From NCBI GenBank assembly GCA_002298965.1, contig DBMN01000160.1:1-11030 (forward strand): a DNA stretch of 11,030 bases, given 5' to 3'. This document shows, piece after piece, positions 6,618 through 11,030 of this stretch (positions are counted from its first letter, which is position 1; every line of letters starts with the position of its first letter). Below the pieces are notes generated by a model. It worked only from the letters and a program-made list of their open reading frames with translations, was not told the origin of the DNA and searched no databases. The translations under genes and the position numbers were made by a program. The stretch is from Rhizobiales bacterium UBA697. Lineage in GTDB: Bacteria; Pseudomonadota; Alphaproteobacteria; Rhizobiales; Ancalomicrobiaceae.

Positions 6618-9407
6618 TCAAGCCGGCACCACGATCTCCGTCGTCAAGACGAAGGGCGAGACGCGGCGCCCGTGGCGCCGGCCATAGGTTTCGGCGACGC
6701 GTGCCAGGATGCGGAAGCCCGAGCGACCCTCGCCGTGACCGTAGTCGTGATAGTGCCGGAGCGCCCGCGACCGAGCCGCCTCACCGAAGGCCTCGGCGAG
6801 ATCGGGGTAGAGGCGGACGTAGTCATCCGCCTCGGCCGCCTCCACCGCGCCGAGATGATCGCGCGCCTCGGAGTGACGATCGGCGATCGCCGCCAACAGG
6901 CCGAGCACGCCGCGCAGATCGGTGGCCGCATCCCGATCGACCCACGCTCCGCTCAGTGCGTCGAGCAGCAGCGTCGCCGTCTCGGCCTCGAACTTGGGCT
7001 CGGCGATCAGCAGATGCAGACAGTCGACGTGATACCGCGCCACTTCGCCGCGGCGTGCGACGATCTCGGCGAACTCGCGGGCCGCGGTGTCGACCCGGCC
7101 GAGCGACCAGGACGCCAGCACGTCCGACATCTCGAGCGGCAGGCCGGCCCCGAACGACGACGCCGCGCCGCCCGACGCACCGCGCGTCACCCGAACCCGT
7201 CGTTCCTCGCCACCGCCCACGTCGTCGGGCCGGCGCGTCGCGTCGCCCCAGGCGACCGCGGCGCCGGGCGAGCCGACCGCCCGCGCATGGGCGGCGAGGT
7301 CCTCGACCTTCTCCGAGAGCGTCCGCTCCGGCGAGACCAGCCGCTCGAGCAACTCGCGATGGGGCGATAGGGAGCGTGCCCATTGCGCGTGATTGGCCTC
7401 GTCGGCGACCGTCTCGGCACCGGTCGCCAGTTCCAGCGCATCGCGCCACGCGGAAGCGCCGGCGGCGAAGTCGATCGCCTCGAACACACGGCGCTTGTTC
7501 ACGATGCGCGACGTCGCCGAGATCATGCTCGGCTTGCCGACCTCGTAGAGATAGAGCGGGGCAGGCAGGATCACGACGCGACCGCCGGCCTGGACCACCC
7601 GCAGGAAGAGCTCGTAGTCCTCGTAGCCGACGCGCTGGATCTCGGTGTAGCCGCCGATCTTCTCGAAGAAGTCGCGACGCAGCAGCGCCGTCGCCGCGCC
7701 GAAATGGTTGCCGAGATGGGCGAGCGACAGAGGCCCGCCGAGCGGCACGTAGGAGGCCTTGCCCGGCCATGTCTCGGGCGCCAGCTCGTATTTCGGGCGT
7801 TCGCCGACGTCGAGGAAGCAGTTGAGGCAGTTGACGACCTCCGCGCCGGTCCGCGTTGCCGCGCCGACCATGCGTTCGACCGCGTCGGGGAAGAGCAGGT
7901 CGTCGTCGTCGAGGAACAGCAGATAGTCGGACTGCGTCGCCTGCGCGATCGTGTTGCGCGCCGCGCCGAGATAGCCGTTCTCCCGTTCGAGCAGACGGCC
8001 GCCGGCCCGCTGCAGCATCTTGCGGATCCGCGGCAGCGCCGCACGCGTCGCCTCCGAGCGCGAACCGTCGTCGACCACCACGATCTCGAGGTTGTCGTAG
8101 GTCTGCCGGAGCGCCGAGACGATGGCGCCGATCACCTTGTCCGGCCGTTCGAAATGGGTGATGCCGAGCACCACCTTCGGACGGGCGGAGTTGGCCGACG
8201 GCGCCGCCACCGGGCGCGGCAGGTCGCGGTGGAAGGCGATCCACTGTTCGGCGATCGCCTCCGGCTGTTCGGCGAAGTCCGGAACCCGCACGCCGCCTTC
8301 GATCAGCGCGGTGATCCGAGCGGCGAGCGAGACCGGATCGGTCTCGACCACCGCCTCGTCGTGGAAGGCCTCGGCGATCAGCTCGCGCGCGCCCCCCTGG
8401 AGGGAGGTCAGAACCGGACGACCGACCGACATCGCCTCGACCACCGTATAGGGTGAGTTCTCCGCCGACGACGGAATGACCACCAGCGCATCGGGTCGCG
8501 ACGCGAGGAAGGCGAGCGCGCCGCGACGGTCGAGGTCGACGCGGAACTCGAGCGGGAACGTCCACGAACGTGCCCGCTCGTTGATGAAGACGCCGGACGG
8601 CATGCCGTTGAGCTCGCCGAGACCGCCGAGGAAACAGACCGAGACGCCCGCCATCTCGATCGCCGGCGCCGCCCGATCCAGCGCCTCGCAGAACGAGACG
8701 ATGCCCTTGCGCCGCTCGTGGCGGCCGAAGAAGATCAGTTCGCGCACGTCGATCCGTCGGCCCGTCGATCGCTCGCCACGGCGCATCTTCACGCTCTGGC
8801 TGCAGACGTTCTTGATCACGTGGACACGGTCGTCGGGCGGCAGGACGAAGTCGTTCGCCTTCATCCAGTCGACGAGATAGCGGCTCGGGCTGACGACGTG
8901 ATCGGCCAGCCGGATCGACTCGCGTTCCAGATGGTCGATCAGCAACTGATCGGGATGGAAGAACAGCGCCGCGTTGGCATGCAGCGTCCAGCGCAACGGC
9001 CCGTGCAGCTGCACGACCAGAGTCGTCTCGGCGAAGGCCTCACCCTGCTCCTTGGCGGCGGTGGAGAAGAAGCCGAGGCCCTTGTAGTCGTGGAAATGCA
9101 CGACGTCCCAGGTCTTGGCCTTCTCGACGAGATGGCGATGGACCGCGTAGGCGCGCTCCTTGACGCCACCGACCGCCCAGGCCCAGCGCGAGACGTCGAC
9201 CACCTGCAGCGCGATGCCGTGCTCGGCGAAGCTCTCGCGCAGGCGCGCCTCGTCGGCAGGCGTCGGCTTCGACGTCGGCACGTAGACGATGTCGACCTCG
9301 TCCCCCTGGTCCGCCAGAACGAGCGCGAGTTCGTAGAAGGCTGCGCCGATCCCGCCGGAACGGCCGAAAACCGACAACTCTTCGGTAACGAGCGCAATCT
9401 TCGCCAT
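6618..9407 (-). CDS. Bifunctional GT4-GT2 glycosyltransferase fusion, candidate capsule polymerase
   Basis: This 929-residue cytoplasmic protein contains two glycosyltransferase domains. Residues 2-385 form a GT-B, family-4-like domain: a glycine-rich N-terminus (SGGIGAAFYELALVLA), VSPSRYLVDWM at about 172-182, FFGRHERRKGI at 226-236 and an EX7E motif (Glu316 and Glu324, in ENSPYTVVEA). A short linker leads to a GT-A, family-2 domain (about 411-610) with VVVDDGS, the metal-binding LFLDDDD (497-503) and a YEDYELFLR acid motif near 595-603. The remaining 300 residues are mostly helical and end in the pattern YPDL (867-870) followed by HY, G and EGR (885-895), a short element seen at the ends of other alphaproteobacterial surface-polysaccharide proteins. 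There are no membrane segments. Two fused transferases of different families would suit building an alternating disaccharide chain; that role is inferred. ATG 9407 is preferred to the in-frame GTG 9422, because the domain begins right after it. Confidence 0.85.
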   Translation of the reverse strand: MAKIALVTEELSVFGRSGGIGAAFYELALVLADQGDEVDIVYVPTSKPTPADEARLRESFAEHGIALQVVDVSRWAWAVGGVKERAYAVHRHLVEKAKTWDVVHFHDYKGLGFFSTAAKEQGEAFAETTLVVQLHGPLRWTLHANAALFFHPDQLLIDHLERESIRLADHVVSPSRYLVDWMKANDFVLPPDDRVHVIKNVCSQSVKMRRGERSTGRRIDVRELIFFGRHERRKGIVSFCEALDRAAPAIEMAGVSVCFLGGLGELNGMPSGVFINERARSWTFPLEFRVDLDRRGALAFLASRPDALVVIPSSAENSPYTVVEAMSVGRPVLTSLQGGARELIAEAFHDEAVVETDPVSLAARITALIEGGVRVPDFAEQPEAIAEQWIAFHRDLPRPVAAPSANSARPKVVLGITHFERPDKVIGAIVSALRQTYDNLEIVVVDDGSRSEATRAALPRIRKMLQRAGGRLLERENGYLGAARNTIAQATQSDYLLFLDDDDLLFPDAVERMVGAATRTGAEVVNCLNCFLDVGERPKYELAPETWPGKASYVPLGGPLSLAHLGNHFGAATALLRRDFFEKIGGYTEIQRVGYEDYELFLRVVQAGGRVVILPAPLYLYEVGKPSMISATSRIVNKRRVFEAIDFAAGASAWRDALELATGAETVADEANHAQWARSLSPHRELLERLVSPERTLSEKVEDLAAHARAVGSPGAAVAWGDATRRPDDVGGGEERRVRVTRGASGGAASSFGAGLPLEMSDVLASWSLGRVDTAAREFAEIVARRGEVARYHVDCLHLLIAEPKFEAETATLLLDALSGAWVDRDAATDLRGVLGLLAAIADRHSEARDHLGAVEAAEADDYVRLYPDLAEAFGEAARSRALRHYHDYGHGEGRSGFRILARVAETYGRRHGRRVSPFVLTTEIVVPA

Positions 9408-9462
9408 CGTGCTGAAATCCACCCTGGAACGAGGCAGTCGGGCTGCCCGTGAAACGATCCCT

Positions 9463-9478
9463 GTCCCCGTGCGGGGAC
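9463..9478. promoter_or_regulatory. Perfect hairpin in the glycosyltransferase leader
   Basis: GTCCCCG and CGGGGAC form a 7-pair palindrome around TG (effectively a 6-bp GC-rich stem with a GTGC loop). It lies about 56-71 bases upstream of the glycosyltransferase start on the minus strand and probably within its transcript leader, as well as upstream of the divergent KpsS promoter. No T-run follows on either strand, so it is not a standard terminator. A leader structure or a protein-binding site is possible. Confidence 0.3.
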
Positions 9479-9491
9479 GCTCGAATCAGCC

Positions 9492-9526
9492 GAATTCGTC
9501 GGATGCCGCACGCCTCGACGAAATTC
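9492..9526. promoter_or_regulatory. Long inverted repeat, possible operator in the divergent kpsS/glycosyltransferase gap
   Basis: GAATTCGTCG (9492-9501) and CGACGAAATTC (9516-9526) are inverted copies of each other apart from one extra base, separated by 14 bp. Arm length and spacing suit a dimeric DNA-binding regulator acting on both divergent genes. The left half is about 57 bp upstream of the plus-strand -35 box. Confidence 0.35.
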
Positions 9527-9557
9527 TCCCTGCGTCACCGACAGACGGGTCGCGGAG

Positions 9558-9586
9558 TTGACCCACCGAGGGTTCGTCCATAAACC
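9558..9586 (+). promoter_or_regulatory. Strong candidate promoter for the KpsS-type gene
   Basis: TTGACC (9558-9563) matches five of six consensus -35 bases, and TAAACC (9581-9586) follows after exactly 17 bp. Transcription would begin near 9593, 37 bases before the ATG at 9630. This also argues against translation from the in-frame TTG at 9558, which would lie inside the -35 box. Confidence 0.5.
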
Positions 9587-9629
9587 CTCATCCCGAGCAG
9601 CGGATCGAGGGCAGAGGATTCATCCGGCG

Positions 9630-10922
9630 ATGGCCGCGATCGGTTACATCCCATTCGTCCTGTTCCTGCAAGGCCCTTCTTCTCCGCTCTGGAGCGAGCT
9701 CGCGGCCGCTTTCGAGGGGCGCGGGGTCGGGGTCCGCAAGGTTCATCTCGCGCCCTCCGACGCGCTGTTCTGGCGTCGGCCCGGGGCCGTCTCCTATCGC
9801 GGTTCGCTCGCCCGCTGGCCCGCCCGGCTCGAGGCGCTGATCGCGCGCGACGGCATCACCGACATCCTGTGCTACGCCGATCGCCTGCCCTTCCACGCCG
9901 CCGCCGCCGAGGTCGCGGCAAGGCTCGGCGTGCGCTTCCACGTCGTCGAGAACGGCTATTTCCGCCCCGACTGGGTCACGCTCGAACGCGGTGGCATGGG
10001 CGTGCGCTCGCATTTCCCGAACGATCCCGACCTGGTGCGCGAACGCGCCCGCGGCCTGCCGGCGCCCGATTTCGAGATCCGTCACCGCCACCGCTTCCAC
10101 GTGCTCGCCGCCCACGAGGTCGCCCAGTCGCTGGTCGACTTCTTCGCCCGGCCGCTCTACCCGGGTTATCGATCGGAACGGTATTACAATACCATTCACG
10201 AGTATCTCTCGTGGTTCCCGCGCGCCCTCGTGGTGCCGCGGCTGCGCAAGGTGACCAAGGCGATCGAGCGCTGGAGCCCCGACACGCGCTATTGGCTCTT
10301 CGCCCTGCAGCTGCAGGCCGATTTCCAGATTCGCGCCAATTCCCATTGGGGTCATCTCTCCAACCTCCTGGAGAGGGTGATCGGCTCCTTCGCCGAGAAT
10401 GCCGCGCCCGACGAGCGGCTGGTGGTGAAGCTGCACCCGCACGACAACATGATGGAGCGCTGGGACCGCGTCGCCGCACGGATCGCCGCCCGCCACGGCG
10501 TCGCCGATCGCGTCTTCACCGTCATCGGCGGCGATCTCGGCGGGCTGATTCTGCGATCCCGCGGCGTGCTGCTGGTCAATTCGACGGTCGGCATCCACGT
10601 GCTGCGCGCCGGCCGACCGCTCGCCGTGCTCGGCGCCGCCGTCTACGACATGCCGGGCCTCGCACACACCGGCCCGCTCGACACGTTCTGGCGCGCACCG
10701 CAAGCGCCCGATCCGGAGCTCGTCGACGCCTTCCTGCGCCTGCTCGGCGCCACCACCCAGATCAAGGGCGACTTCTACGATCCCGCCGGCCGCGCCGCCG
10801 CCGTCGCCGAGATCGTCGATCGCATCGTCACCGGCCGGGTCAACGAACCCGGCGGCTTCGTCGACCCGCCGCCGCGGCTCGCCGCCTTCCTCGCCGCCCG
10901 CCCCGACGGGAGCGGCCCATGA
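9630..10922 (+). CDS. kpsS: KpsS-type capsule linker Kdo transferase
   Basis: KpsS and KpsC are known to add beta-Kdo residues to lyso-phosphatidylglycerol, building the linker on which group 2/3 capsules are made, at the inner face of the inner membrane. The 430-residue product carries the family's motifs in order: FLQGPSSPLWSEL near the N-terminus (12-24), FHVVENGYFRPDWVTLE (103-119), VVKLHPHDN (265-273), LLVNSTVGIHVL (314-325) and VYDMPGLAHTGPLDTFW (338-354). Length is normal for KpsS. ATG 9630 is preferred to the upstream in-frame TTG 9558, since the homology starts almost immediately after it and a good promoter overlaps the TTG; the ribosome-binding site (AGAGG, about 12 bases away) is only moderate. 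Its stop overlaps the next start as ATGA, so the two are translationally coupled. The nearest rhizobial counterpart would be RkpU-like proteins. Confidence 0.88.
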   Translation: MAAIGYIPFVLFLQGPSSPLWSELAAAFEGRGVGVRKVHLAPSDALFWRRPGAVSYRGSLARWPARLEALIARDGITDILCYADRLPFHAAAAEVAARLGVRFHVVENGYFRPDWVTLERGGMGVRSHFPNDPDLVRERARGLPAPDFEIRHRHRFHVLAAHEVAQSLVDFFARPLYPGYRSERYYNTIHEYLSWFPRALVVPRLRKVTKAIERWSPDTRYWLFALQLQADFQIRANSHWGHLSNLLERVIGSFAENAAPDERLVVKLHPHDNMMERWDRVAARIAARHGVADRVFTVIGGDLGGLILRSRGVLLVNSTVGIHVLRAGRPLAVLGAAVYDMPGLAHTGPLDTFWRAPQAPDPELVDAFLRLLGATTQIKGDFYDPAGRAAAVAEIVDRIVTGRVNEPGGFVDPPPRLAAFLAARPDGSGP

Positions 10923-11030
10923 GACCGGGGGCCGACACGGGCACGACCGTCGCGGTCACGCCCGATCGCCCGATCGACCGGCTCGCCGGCCGCCTCGTGG
11001 ACATCCGCGTCGACGATCCCGACCACCGCC
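10919..11030 (+). CDS. Unidentified protein, N-terminal fragment cut by the window edge
   Basis: An ATG at 10919 overlaps the stop of the KpsS-type gene (ATGA) and opens a frame in the +1 register that has no stop through the last base, giving 37 complete codons. It begins MRPGADTGTTVAVTPDRPID and continues with an LAGRLVDIRVDDPDHR segment. The four-base overlap is the typical spacing of a translationally coupled downstream gene, and nothing else competes in this space on the plus strand. The fragment is too short to name. It does not look like KpsT (no Walker A or typical N-terminal strand). A further capsule biosynthesis enzyme is likely from context only. Confidence 0.6.
   Translation, partial: MRPGADTGTTVAVTPDRPIDRLAGRLVDIRVDDPDHR

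Noticed and set aside
6823..8565. 580-codon frame on the same strand as the glycosyltransferase but out of frame
   Set aside because: It is an Arg/Gly/Pro-rich shadow of the GT4-GT2 fusion, whose own frame contains both sets of catalytic motifs without interruption.
9558..9629. TTG start adding 24 residues to the KpsS-type protein
   Set aside because: The TTG lies inside a near-consensus -35 box, and family homology starts just after ATG 9630.
9588..10703. 371-codon minus-strand frame opposite the KpsS-type gene
   Set aside because: It is antisense to conserved KpsS motifs and its product has no recognisable domain.
1..11030. tRNA, rRNA, CRISPR array, insertion sequence or phage attachment site
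   Set aside because: No cloverleaf sequence, regularly spaced repeats, transposase-like protein or flanking terminal repeats were seen; coding sequence accounts for nearly the whole window.

Overview
The window is GC-rich DNA, roughly 65-80% in most genes, with dense coding on both strands. The codon bias and the KpsE/KpsM/KpsS-type proteins suggest an alphaproteobacterium, probably of rhizobial or related affinity; this is inferred from general appearance, not from a marker gene. All recognisable genes belong to cell-surface polysaccharide production, so this is part of a group 2/3-type capsule (K-antigen) locus exported by an ABC transporter. It resembles the kps loci of enterobacteria and the rkp-3 loci of rhizobia.

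Layout. Positions 1-2072 (minus strand) hold an ABC-2 permease (KpsM type) followed by a KpsE-type inner-membrane co-polymerase/export protein, which runs off the left edge. A 178-bp divergent gap follows, and positions 2251-3510 (plus) encode a second, paralogous KpsE-type protein. So two KpsE paralogues flank one KpsM. Positions 3545-9407 (minus) hold three genes reading from right to left: a large GT4-GT2 fusion glycosyltransferase, a polysaccharide pyruvyl transferase, and an unusual alpha/beta-hydrolase fused to TPR repeats. Positions 9630-10922 (plus) encode a KpsS-type Kdo transferase, which overlaps by ATGA the start of another gene cut by the right edge.

How they may work together. 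KpsS would help build the Kdo linker on the lipid anchor. The fused glycosyltransferase is a good candidate for the chain polymerase. The pyruvyl transferase would decorate the chain with acidic ketals, and the hydrolase-TPR protein may add, remove or process a further substituent. KpsM plus one or both KpsE proteins would carry the chain across the inner membrane and towards the outer-membrane channel. The ATPase KpsT, KpsD, KpsC and the kpsF/U-type Kdo genes are not visible and may lie outside the window.

The three minus-strand genes between the conserved export and KpsS genes look like the strain-specific part of the locus. The hydrolase half of the hydrolase-TPR gene is clearly poorer in GC than everything around it. 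No RNA genes, insertion sequences or CRISPR arrays were seen. No gene-free stretch exceeds 300 bases; the four largest gaps (178-226 bp) carry candidate promoters, hairpins or repeats, described individually.
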